Source: Gnetum montanum (lineage: Eukaryota; Streptophyta; Gnetopsida; Gnetales; Gnetaceae). Taken from it: a DNA stretch of 64,000 nucleotides. The notes below the pieces were generated by a model. The model saw nothing but the letters and a program-made list of their open reading frames with translations. It searched no databases and was not told the DNA's origin. How positions within the stretch are numbered: position 1 is the first letter of the stretch; each line of letters begins with the position of its first letter. Below are positions 46,076 to 55,734 of this stretch, piece by piece. The translations under genes and the position numbers were made by a program. The DNA is taken from positions 83,653 to 147,652 of the forward strand of contig MNCI01035078.1 of the NCBI GenBank assembly GCA_015680685.1, in the 5' to 3' direction.

Positions 46076-47050
46076 CTAGTAATTTGAGGTGCATTAAAAC
46101 ACCTGTAAATGTATTAACATAATAATAATAAAACACTAAAATAATAATGAAAATCTTGAAAAGGTAATTTAGCAATTAAAGCATCCAACTTGTCATCCTC
46201 GTGCAAGCCCAATGCTGCAGAAGTTCTTACATCCAACCTTTTAAACCTTCATGAATTTGAATGCTTATTACATTTCACAAAAATTCCAACCTACAAAAAC
46301 ATTTGATTTTTGCCACTTTCTAACTATAATAATTGAAAATGTTGATGATTGGAATGTCAAGGGGTTGATAGGTGCATAGCCTAACCCCGCATTTGTGTGA
46401 GGGCCTTGCTGGAGGTGAATAAGGGGTGCCTTGAATAGTCTTGTCGATTGAACAAGGACTTACAAAGTGCAATGGTGTTAATGCAAAAATGATGCTAAGT
46501 GTCAGGCAGTGTCAATGGTGTTAATGATGTCAAAAGTGATGAGCATAGTTGGTGTTAATGATGTGAACAGTGTCAAGTGTAGTTAAGTTTTTTGGTAGAA
46601 AACAAGAGTACCAACATGTGTGGACTATCATCCAAACGTAGTTGCAGGCCAAAATGTGAAAAAAGTGTGAAAAATGCAATTAAACATAAAGGAGAAGGAG
46701 AGAGAAATAGAATACCACCCCAAATGGGATTGAACATAGTTAACACCAAAAGGGGTTAGAAGGTACACAATGTACAACAAGCATAGTGGAGAGCATACTC
46801 ACAGTCTTGGTGGTGTCGGGTTGTGATGTTTGGTGCTCACCATAATGTCTATGCCTACTGGGTTGGCCATCGCGGTGTATCGTGGGCCATGGTGTTCGAT
46901 TGGGCTATAGGGGTCTATGGTGGGCTGTGGTTTGCAACTCTAACTCTTTGGATTGCTGGTGTGCCTTTGGGTCTCATTTGCTAAAGTGCCAAATGCCAAA
47001 CTTGAAAAATGCCAACCATGTGAAAATGCCAACCCCTAAAATGTAGATGA
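46076..47050. other. Left part of element D, non-coding
   Basis: No gene recognised. AT-rich to 46360, then a stretch with repeated GTGTTAATGATGTCA and AAGTGATGAGCATAGTT words at about 46480-46580, and CATAGTT/GTAGTTG words to 46800. A TG/GC-rich part (46830-46960) has GGGCCATGGTG and GGTGGGCTGTGG phrases like the minisatellite at 49.9-50.2 kb. Confidence 0.4.
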
Positions 47051-48260
47051 TGTGGGTATTTATAGGGTTAGGGTTGTCAAAAAATGTAGGGAGAGTGTCA
47101 CGTGGTAGTGGGATGGTTGGAACTATGCTGTACCCCAACTACACTCTCACCCAACTATGCTCTCCACTGAGAGAAGCAATGTTGTGTTATGTTTTCCTAT
47201 GTCAGACTCTGCAAAGTTGCAAGACTGTGACTACGCTACTAACTACATGTGTAAGCGCTGAGAAGACCACAACGCACTTGAGAAAATGCCAAAAAATGCA
47301 AATTTTGGAGACTATGCTTTGGGACTATGCTGTCCACTATAGGAAGTGGGCTAAAGCGTAGTTACAATTTCAAGGAGAAAGGAGATGCAAATGTTGCCAA
47401 AGATGCATTGGACCTAAGGTGAATGCTAATGCTATGTTGTGGAGGCCTTTGAAGGTTGTTCTGCATGTCTACGCTTGAGTACGCTTTGGACTAGGTGAGA
47501 GCATAGTCCCAAACGTAGAAAAAATCTAGCAAAATGTGGCTAAGTGTGGTGAAGTGCTAACTATGCACTAGGGGAGGCTGACTATGCTCCTGACTGGGGG
47601 AGAGCATAGTCACAACACTTAGAAACTTTTGGCAAAATTTAAGCTTTTGAACTGTCTACGCTCCTGAGCTTAGTCTCGATAATTAGAAAATTTTGCAAAA
47701 ATTGTGCTTCAGTGCTAACTACGCTAACTATGCTCTAGAGCATAGTCCCAGTAGTGAAGAGTGCAGTCTTAGCAGTTAGAAAAGTTTTGGAAAAACTAGT
47801 TCTTTGTGTTAACTATGCTAACTACGCTCTGGAATGTAGTCTTGATAGTGGAGAGCATAGTCTCAACACTTAGAAAATTTTGGCAAAATTTGAGCTTTTG
47901 AACTGTCTACGCTCCCGAGCTTAGTCTTGATAATTAGAAAATTTTGCAAAAATTGTGCTTCAGTGCTAACTACACTAACTATGCTCTAGAGCATAGTCCC
48001 AACAGTGAAGAGTGTAGTCTTAGCAGTTAGAAAAGTTTTGCAAAAACTAGTTCTTTGTGTTAACTATGCTAACTACGCTATGGAATGTAGTCTTGATAGT
48101 GGAGAGCATAGTCTCAACACTTAGAAAAATCTACAACAAGGTTCATCATTCTAACACTTAGAAAAATTCATGAAACTAGTAGTTTGAGTTGACTATGCTC
48201 TTCATGAGGGTAACTACACTCCAGTGCAATGGAGAGCATAGTCCCAACATTTAGAAAACT
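47051..48260. repeat. ACTATGCT / AGCATAGT word array with a 251-base higher-order repeat
   Basis: The words AACTATGCT or AACTACGCT and their complement AGCATAGT occur dozens of times, often as facing pairs such as CTATGCTCTAGAGCATAGTC. Within 47615-48130 two units of about 251 bases lie in tandem (AGCTTTTGAACTGTCTACGC at 47642 and again at 47893). Each contains three subunits of about 84 bases of the form CTAYGCTC, GAGCATAGTC, TTAGAAAATTTTGCAAAAA. Degenerate flanking units occur on both sides. No coding. Confidence 0.8.
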
Positions 48261-49425
48261 TTGCAAAAAGTGTCATTATTTTGACACTTAACCCAATTTG
48301 CAGTCGAGACATTGTAGCCCAAATTTGGTGGTGTTTCATTGGCCCCTCTTTGTTGACGTCTGGAGGAGTGACCCAAGAGATGTCAACAAAGAACTGCAAA
48401 ATACCATAGCAAGCTTGGGACCAACATCGCTTTTCCATGCATGGTTGGATGTCGTTGAACCATGCTCAAGAGTGTTGTGGATAGTGGTATGCTAGGAGTG
48501 GAAGGTGTAGGCAGTATGCTAGGGGATAAGTGGAGAGATGAAGTGCAAACAAGGTGTCATGACGTAGGATGCGGAGTCAGCATAGCTGATGGTGACCATG
48601 GCACCTAGGGTGGCTTATCCTTGAAGATGTTGACCTCTTTTTCAAATCAGTGGAGATTCAGGGCTGGATCAATTGCAAGATTGCAATGCTATTAAATTAC
48701 TCAGGGATGCGCTTGTCCCCCTTTGCTCTTTTTTTTTTTCCTTTTGTTACTTTTACTTTTCTTTTTTGCTTTTTGTTGTGAGGCAAACCTTCATTAGGTT
48801 CTACCCATTGCTAGATGCTAACTACAAGGTGCTTTTCATCAAGTGGACTATGTGCCACAAGATAGGCTTTGCTTTAATGTTTTCAAAACCACATCGCATC
48901 TATGGGATAGGTGTTTCCTCCCTAGGATGACTTATGTTACATCTATTTGGGCTTTGACCAGCCAACAAAGGCTTCCCATGGGACAACTTGTGTTATGTCT
49001 ATCGTAGGTTTTATGGCTTGACTTACAGAGGGTGCCATGTGCTCATGACATGTATGCATCAGAGAGATTTGCATTCATGACTATATAGGGGAATGTAAGT
49101 GGTATGGAGACATGGGATGATGCAGGTAGGTTGCAACAAGGTAGTAAGGATGTGCACTCTTGAGAGGCTTAGCTAATCCAATCATGCACATCAGAGCAAT
49201 GTGGTGACTTGATGTTGCAATGAGATGCATCTTTGCATGATGGCCTTGGATGTCATCCTACAAACACAACTCTGAGAAGATAAGAAAGACACACAACATG
49301 AAATGCAAGTAAAATGCTAGGTGCAATGATGTTGCGAGTGCTTCAAAGGCTATGTTAGTTGCAAGTGTTCAGAAAGCAAGTTATTCTCTTGCTTGCTTGC
49401 ATGTAGAACTATGCATGGCTAACTG
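48261..49425. other. Unassigned middle of element D
   Basis: No recognisable gene, and no trace of the antisense gene seen at the equivalent place in elements A and E. A T-run lies at 48727-48745. Some phrases such as CTTGTGTTATGTCTATCGTAGG recur in degenerate form (48922-49010). Small ORFs here match nothing. Confidence 0.4.
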
Positions 49426-50170
49426 TAAATCTAGTTTAAGGTCTTGGTAGACTATGGCTTTACTAGTTTAAGGTCCTAGCAGACTATGGTGTGCTAATTT
49501 ATAGTTCCAACAAATTGTTGTGTGCTAGTTTAGCATCGTAGCGGACATGCTATACTAGTTTAGCGTCATAGTGGATGTGTGTTGTTGTGCCACTTTAATG
49601 TCATGACCCAAGAATGAGCTATGCTAGTTTTAGCATCATGGCGGATGTGCTATGCTAGTTTATAGTCATAGTAGATTGTTGTGCCAGTTTAGTGTCATGG
49701 CAGATGAGTGCTTACCTTACTTCGGTGATGTGCAGCATTGCATGCTAAGTGTAATATAGCTTCATGCAAAATGGACTAGAGAAAAACGTCAAGTAGCACC
49801 TGTTTTAAGTTAAGAGAAAGAAATGCGATGAAATTTGCCTAAGTATGCATGTGGGCTACTATGGGCAATAACCATGTTTGTGGTAGCAGCCATTGGTGGT
49901 AGTTTAAGGGTTGTTCCAAGCCTCGTGTGTTGTTAGTTTTGAGCTATTTTAGGCCTTGATGGTAGTCGATAGTTTTAGGGCCATTCTAGGCCATGGGTGT
50001 TGCTAGTTTTAGAGCCATTTCGGGCCATGTCAATAGTTTTAGGGCCATTTTAGGTCACAGTAATGGGATAAAGGTGATAGTTTTGGGCCATTCCAGGCTG
50101 CTAGTTGCTAGTTTAAGGCTATGGTGGGCCATAGCATTGCCAATTTAAGGCCATGGTGGGCTATTTTTTG
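49426..50170. repeat. Minisatellite of 31-36 base units next to protease, element D
   Basis: About 17 degenerate units beginning CTAGTTTA or TAGTTTTAG. The first set (49431-49710) is of the type TAGTTTAGCGTCATAGTGG; the second (49900-50170) is of the type TAGTTTTAGGGCCATTCTAG followed by GGCCATGGGTGTTGC. Units are head-to-tail and on the same strand relative to the element as the single and triple units in elements E and A. Confidence 0.8.
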
Positions 50171-50379
50171 TGATTTTGAATTTTATGATTTTTATGCATT
50201 TTTTAATGTTTTGTATGTGAATGCATAGGTTAAGTGGATGAATGCGTAAACAAAGGAAAATGCATAAACCAAGCAAAGTGATGTGTAATCTAGGCAAGTA
50301 GGTTAAATGTAAATGCATAAACTAATGCAATGCAAGCAAAAGTCAAAAATGCATGGTGCATAGCAGCAAAGGGTAGGCA

Positions 50380-50955
50380 GGCACCTAGCACACTTTGGGC
50401 TAAGGGGGTACCTTGGTTGTGTAGTTGCTTCTTAATTCAGTGTGGATTAGGGGGTGGGTAGGGCTTATGGTGCACCTTGGCTTGCACTGCTTGTTCGAGT
50501 GCATAGGCCTTATGCATAGCCTTGTTTTCCACAAGTGCATCATTAGGAAATTCAACCTTTGACCCTTGCTCCATTTTTATGTTATGGATGGCCAAAGGAA
50601 AGGTGTTATCACCATGGATGATAACTTCATCTCCTCCATAAGGGAGGTGGATCTTTTAGTAGATTGGAGAGGAGACAACTCATAACTGGGCCAGCTAGGG
50701 CTTGCCCAATATCATGTTAGCGTTGGGCATTTCCTCTATGATAGTGAAGTTAGCAGTGGTGGGGAACTGCTCCCTTGCTACGAAGGCTATTGTTACCGTG
50801 TTGTGGAAAGTGATGCATGATCCATTGAAGGACTTTAGGCATGTGATTTTTGTTAGACTAATTTGGTCCATGAGGCTAAGCTTGTCAATGATGGAGAACG
50901 GTATTACGTTTGTTGTCACTCCATCATCAACATGCACTTTACCTATCGATCATGT
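50380..50955 (-). pseudogene. Tat/Ogre-type aspartic protease, element D
   Basis: The minus strand reads HVDDGVTTNVIP (about 50937-50902), LKSFNGSCITF, FTIIEEMPNANMILGKP and then YGGDEVIIHGDNTFPLAI and VEFPNDALVENKAMHKAYAL. These align with elements A and E, including the DDG active site. The stretch 50937-50695 is open. Upstream gag is missing: similarity ends near 50955. Downstream on the minus strand is the minisatellite, not RT. Confidence 0.8.
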
Positions 50956-52130
50956 GGCAAAAAAATGTGCAGCTCCCACCACCCATGTGCTAGTAATGAC
51001 TGCAACAGGAATGTGGAGTCATAAAAACAACAAGGAACCAAGCCCTAGCTATTGCATGGACTTGGCGCAAGAGAAATGTGCTGCTGCAAAAATAAGCAGT
51101 AGTGGAAGAGAACTCTACCGGAAATAGAAACTTTTGTTTTCATGGGAGAATAAAAATTGCAGCACCATCTCATGAATAGTTTCTATTGAAGCCTGTCTTG
51201 CAACTATTTGCAACAACACAATCTGACAGAAGTGTCCTCTGCCTGTTGTGTTGCATACGAGAAGCCACCTTGCAACCGCTTGCTTTGCCACCATTTTTGT
51301 CGAAGTCACAAAGAAGGCTTCAGAAAATTCCTTGCAATTTTCTATTACAATTCATGACATCTTTGCCTTGCCAAAATCGGCCAAGCATGTCTCCATTCAT
51401 GGTAAAGATGGACAGGGAAAAATGCAGATTTCCTGCCACTTCTGTTTCTTTTGTGTATCATTTGCAGATTAGCCATAAATGGATCAAGTGGTTTTAAATT
51501 GTGCAAGAAACGAAAACTGCAACTAAACTTTCATTGCTATTGCAGGTAATGTTTGCATCTACATCAAAAACAGGAGGGACAAATGGGAAAACTTGTAGAG
51601 GAAAGGTGGCAAGGATGACCACCATAAATGGGCAGTAGCGGTTACAAACTAAGAAACTCCTGAAGCTAAATAATGGATAGTTGGAGATGGTACCATAGTT
51701 GGTATTTGAAAATACCAACTTTCAATCACATCACACCCTAACTCTCCTTTTTTTTTTTTTTAGTTTAGTTTTATTTTTTTTATTAACAAGGGATAATGAT
51801 AGCTTGCATTATTGATAATCTCATTGGCTTCTTAAGTAAAGGTTGGTATACAAAGTCACACTTAAGTTATCGTTAAACTCCTTTGTAAATTCTTTAAATT
51901 CTTTAAATGATCATGTTTACTATCTAATGGTGATTGTCAAACCAACGAAGATGTACTTTATGATGTATGACCAACATGATAATTATTGAGGAATATAGCC
52001 ATTTCTAAATTGTGACTGAAACTTGCAACCAGTTTCATTACAAGATAATGAGCTAAAACCGTAGGATCTTTAACTATCAATGGACTAGAACTTATTTAAT
52101 CAAGGCCCTGTGCTGGCATGGGAGTGTTGG
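50956..52130. other. Unassigned region
   Basis: Overlapping 74-141 codon ORFs on both strands at 50.7-51.7 kb show no recognisable motif. The composition (TTGCAACC and TGCAAC words at 51185-51290) hints at another decayed repeat. A poly-T run lies at 51747-51761. From 51790 on it is AT-rich, without direct repeat words, resembling introns or intergenic host DNA. Confidence 0.35.
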
Positions 52131-52137
52131 CACCAAC

Positions 52138-52690
52138 ACATACCATAAGACGTAGGCATAAGTAGGCAATTTTAATTGGAAGACTGAGCAATGTAATTAC
52201 TTATTAGTGAACAGCTATGAAATTGGAGTTGCTTTTTACTTGAATAAAAATTCGAGTTTATGCATGCTGGAAATGAAAATTTCAGAAATAGTAGCTTTAT
52301 TTTTTACTGCTACAATATGTTATTTATCACCTGTCAAAAACTGTTACGTTGAACTTTTTTCTTAAAGAGTTACGTTTTTGATATCAATAGGGAGAGCTAA
52401 ATTGAGATTTATTGGTAATTTCTTTCTAATTCTTAAAAATTATCATTAACATACAATAAGATGTAGGCATAAGTAGGAAATTTTAATTGCAGGACTTATT
52501 ATAGCTATGAAACTGGAATTACTTTTCAGTTAAATAAAAATTTGAGTTTGTGCATCCTTAGCAATGTTGGGAATTAAAATTTTATAAATACTAGCTTTAT
52601 TTTTTACGGCTGCAATTTGCTATTTATTACATGTTAAGAACTGTTATCTTGATTTTTTTTATTGAATGGTTTAGATTTTTATACCAGTAC
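52138..52690. repeat. Diverged tandem duplication of about 310-base period
   Basis: The segment from 52138 (ATAAGACGTAGGCATAAGTA) to about 52400 returns from 52450 (ATAAGATGTAGGCATAAGTA) to about 52690. Order is preserved: AATTTTAATTG, ATAGCTATGAAA, TAAAAATTCGAGTTT, TAGCTTTATTTTTTAC and AACTGTTA. Identity is roughly 80 percent by eye, with indels. Confidence 0.75.
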
Positions 52691-52923
52691 TAATATAATG
52701 TATAGCTTCTTTTAAATTGTGCAGGAATGAAGAATGTTCGGGACACTGTACAGTGAATTTTGAAGTTTCAAATTTCTAATTTGCATGTTATTTGTTATAC
52801 TTTATTCTCCATTAAGAAGCGACAAGCATGTATAGAGAAAAGTTGAAAAATATCAGATGATATTTGGTTTACAATTTTTGTGGTTTATTCACCTAGTAAC
52901 TGTTGAATGCGGTCCTTTGAAGG

Positions 52924-53229
52924 ATGGAAATCTTGCACAACAATTTATCGGATATTTTTAGGGAAGAGCTTTTGGAGCTTTTTATTTTTCACAATATGAA
53001 ACTGAACAAATTTAAATCTTCTCTAAATTTATCTTCAGTGAGCAATAGATTAATCTGCGGTGTTCAATTTACTGTGCTGTATCATCAGTTGAATGAAGAG
53101 ACTTATTATTTTATGGAGTCTTTTTGTGATGAATGGCTTGAACAAATCTTTTCGGCATTACATGCATTTGAAGTCTTTACAGTGAAAGAAACATGTTATA
53201 AAATCAAGCAAACAGATATGGATCGATAG
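52924..53229 (+). CDS. Hypothetical 101-codon ORF, unrecognised
   Basis: A complete ORF (start MEILHNNLSDIFREELLEL, end IKQTDMDR) in a stretch without repeat words. Residue composition is ordinary for a globular protein (many L, F, E, K, a few C) and the ORF has no internal low complexity. It could be an exon of a host gene: the upstream DNA is T-rich with a TTGTGCAG acceptor-like site at 52716-52723, and a possible donor follows the stop region. I do not recognise the family. A chance ORF in AT-rich DNA of this size is also possible. Confidence 0.3.
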   Translation: MEILHNNLSDIFREELLELFIFHNMKLNKFKSSLNLSSVSNRLICGVQFTVLYHQLNEETYYFMESFCDEWLEQIFSALHAFEVFTVKETCYKIKQTDMDR

Positions 53230-54735
53230 CGGAAATGATTGTGGAGTTTCTTGGTTACCGTATATTTAACTTTGTTACATTGATTTCTTTTCTCAATATT
53301 TAAAGGAGCATTGTTGAAATTAAAATTGCTGGTATGCATTCAAAAGTAAATATATACAAAGAGAAAGTTTGCTGGTTGGTTCTTCATGTTGGACATGGGC
53401 GGTGAAAGAGGCGAGGTCAACTTTCTGTGGCATTGCAATTATCAAATTATGTGAAGTAATGTTTTTTCTTGGTTGTCATATTATGTTACTTTTTTAGTTT
53501 TTTAAGGAACAATGTTGAAATCAAAATCGTCGAGTGGGCATTAAAAAAGGTAAATTATAAAATATGCAGTTTGTTGCTACTTCGTTTTTAATTGGACATG
53601 GTTGGTTTTTAATTACCAATATAGCTTGGACATGGTGAGTAAATAAGAGAGACGTATGATTGGGAAGTGTTACTTGCACCATGCAGAACCCATCCTTGGC
53701 CTAATGGCACCTAACTTTGATAGGTAATTCCTAGGGTTGTTCCTCAACTAAAGCCCAAACCAATATGAATTCCTATGAATTTCAAGGTGCTCCACTTCGG
53801 TATGTGGAATTTCACTTTGCATTATGATTATTAAATTTACCAAATTATGTGAAGTAATGTAGATTCTTGCATTTTTCAAAGTAAAATATTTTGTTCAAGT
53901 TTATATAGTTTTAAAGTTATGGTGATATAATGTTTTATTGTTTTAAAATTATGTATCCTTTTGGATAGGTTGTTAAGAACTTCCTCCACCTCTATTGGAA
54001 CAAGGTAGAGGGAGATGTGATCACTATTGGAGCAATGATGAGTAGGAGGCGTGTATTTGTGGATATGTAAGTGCCAACTAAACAAGAGTGTTACATCATT
54101 GTCACACTTGTATGTGAGGCAGAAATTGCACCTACAACCTTCCAACTAAGAGGTGAGTGTCTTGACCATTACATTACATCCTCTTAAACATGTAGTAGAT
54201 AGAACTTTCTTATAAGTAGAACTTTGTTGACATGTATTTAGGGAGAAGGATGGGGATGGGTTGTTGAGAATAAAAGGTGGGAGGAGGTTGTGTAATACCC
54301 CTAATCTAGATTGGGTTAGTAGGGCATTTACAAATAGAGTCATAGTGTTGAGGGTTGATTGTTCTAAAGAGCTCAAAGATTAGGATTAGGTTAGATTTTC
54401 ACATGTTATCATTTTGTATTAATACATAAATTATTTATGCTTGTTTAATACTTATGATTTTGGCTTACTAGATTGGACCAAGATTTTTGTTTATGAAAGA
54501 ATTCATAAAAGATAATGTGCTTATCTTCTTATGCTCTAGAGACCCCACCTTGGTGGAATGAGTATTAAGCTTTTTTGTAATAATCCTTTTATAATGATAA
54601 TTCATGCTTTTTTTATCATGAGTGATTGATTAATTATGAAGTTTATTTTCGTTTATGGTTCATAGCCAATAGAAAGTCCTATAATAATGTTTCATATTCT
54701 GTTCTTATTTCATGTAATTGTGTTTTAATGGATTC
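53230..54735. other. Unassigned region left of element B
   Basis: AT-rich. A phrase beginning AAATTATGTGAAGTAATGT recurs at 53447 and 53844, and AGGAGCATTGTTGAAATTAAAATTG near 53304 returns near 53505, indicating an old duplication. GTGTAATACCCCTAATCTAG at 54291 resembles an LTR start. No coding region is supported. Confidence 0.35.
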
Positions 54736-55663
54736 TGATGAGTGGTTACTCTAGCTGTTATTCTAATTATTAGAGTGGTTACCCTAGCAATTACTCTAGC
54801 AGTTATTCTAATTATTAGAGAGGTTACTCTAGCAATTACTTTAGTAGTTATTCTAATTATTAGAGTAGTTATTTTAATTATTAGAGTAGTTGCTCCCAAG
54901 TCTATAAATATAGTGCCCAAGTGCACAATTAGGAGGGGAAGTCTTTTAGTAGTCAAGTAGCGAAACTCTTGTTGTTTGTTTGAAAGTTAGAGTATTTTCC
55001 AAGTGCCCACAGTAGGAGGTCTAAGTGTGGATGGATTTTTATTCGAGCATTGTGTACCTGAGCATACCTTGTGTGGTAATAAAGACGAGCTCTTTGATTC
55101 ATCCTTTTAGCACTTGAGATTTTCTTTTTTACACATTTCTTTTATTTTATTTTCTTATGCATTTATTTTATTTTATTCACTTTACATTTTTGTTATTAGC
55201 ACAACAATTCATTTTGATCAATTAAGCAAATCGTTAAATTACATAAGCACGACCACTTTGAGCATGCGTGTAATGCTTGGTAACCCAGTAACGATTAGCA
55301 TTTGGTAATCCTAGCAGTGTTGGACTGGTTTAGGATGTGTACGGCAAGTAGGAACGGATGCTAGTGTTAGGATTAGTTAGAACTTAGTTAATGAGTAGTT
55401 AAGTTAAATTAGTCACTTAGTTACCTCTCTTCTTCCCTACTAGCGCAGGACATAAAAACATAAAAGCTATAAAAATCATATGCCTCAAGCTTACTTAATC
55501 ATACAATTGTGACATACAAGCAAGCTTGCGAAGACAATGATCAACCAACCCTGTCCTTGTTCCACAAGGGCACATAAGCACTTAGTCCTTGGAATTCAAT
55601 TGGATCATGCATGAAACACTCATATTCGTATGGTTGAGTGTAGGGGTACCTCACCGCTCATCA
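54736..55663 (+). repeat. 5' LTR of Athila-type element B
   Basis: Begins TGATGAG and ends GCTCATCA. U3 (to about 54895) is an array of 45- and 21-base units carrying TTCTAATTATTAGAG and GGTTACTCTAG. TATA-like TCTATAAATATAG starts at 54901. A polyadenylation signal AATAAA is at 55079. R-U5 is shared with LTRs C and F. It differs from the 3' copy by roughly one base in ten to fifteen by eye, so it is younger than element G. Confidence 0.92.
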
Positions 55664-55664
55664 T

Positions 55665-55682
55665 TGGTGCTATTGCTAGGGA
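55665..55682 (+). other. Decayed tRNA-Asp-type primer site, element B
   Basis: TGGTGCTATTGCTAGGGA corresponds to TGGCGCCGTTGCCAGGGA of element C with C-to-T-type changes, one base after the LTR end. Confidence 0.85.
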
Positions 55683-55734
55683 CTTAGTTGTTTGTGTGCT
55701 AATTAGAACATAGGAAATCATTCACATCATTGGA

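Noticed and set aside
47047-47361. A 104-codon plus-strand ORF
   Set aside because: It lies across the ACTATGCT word array and shows no domain; opposite-strand ORFs there are equally long.
49426-50170. Regular repeats that at first sight could be a CRISPR-like array
   Set aside because: Units are degenerate, head to tail without unique spacers of constant size, and the context is a plant retrotransposon.
54705-54960. Hydrophobic ORFs on both strands rich in LIIRV / VILII, apparently membrane proteins (also at 63304-63541)
   Set aside because: They are translations of the TTCTAATTATTAGAG tandem array in U3 of the B LTRs; both strands are open because of the repeat, and the two copies are just the two LTRs.
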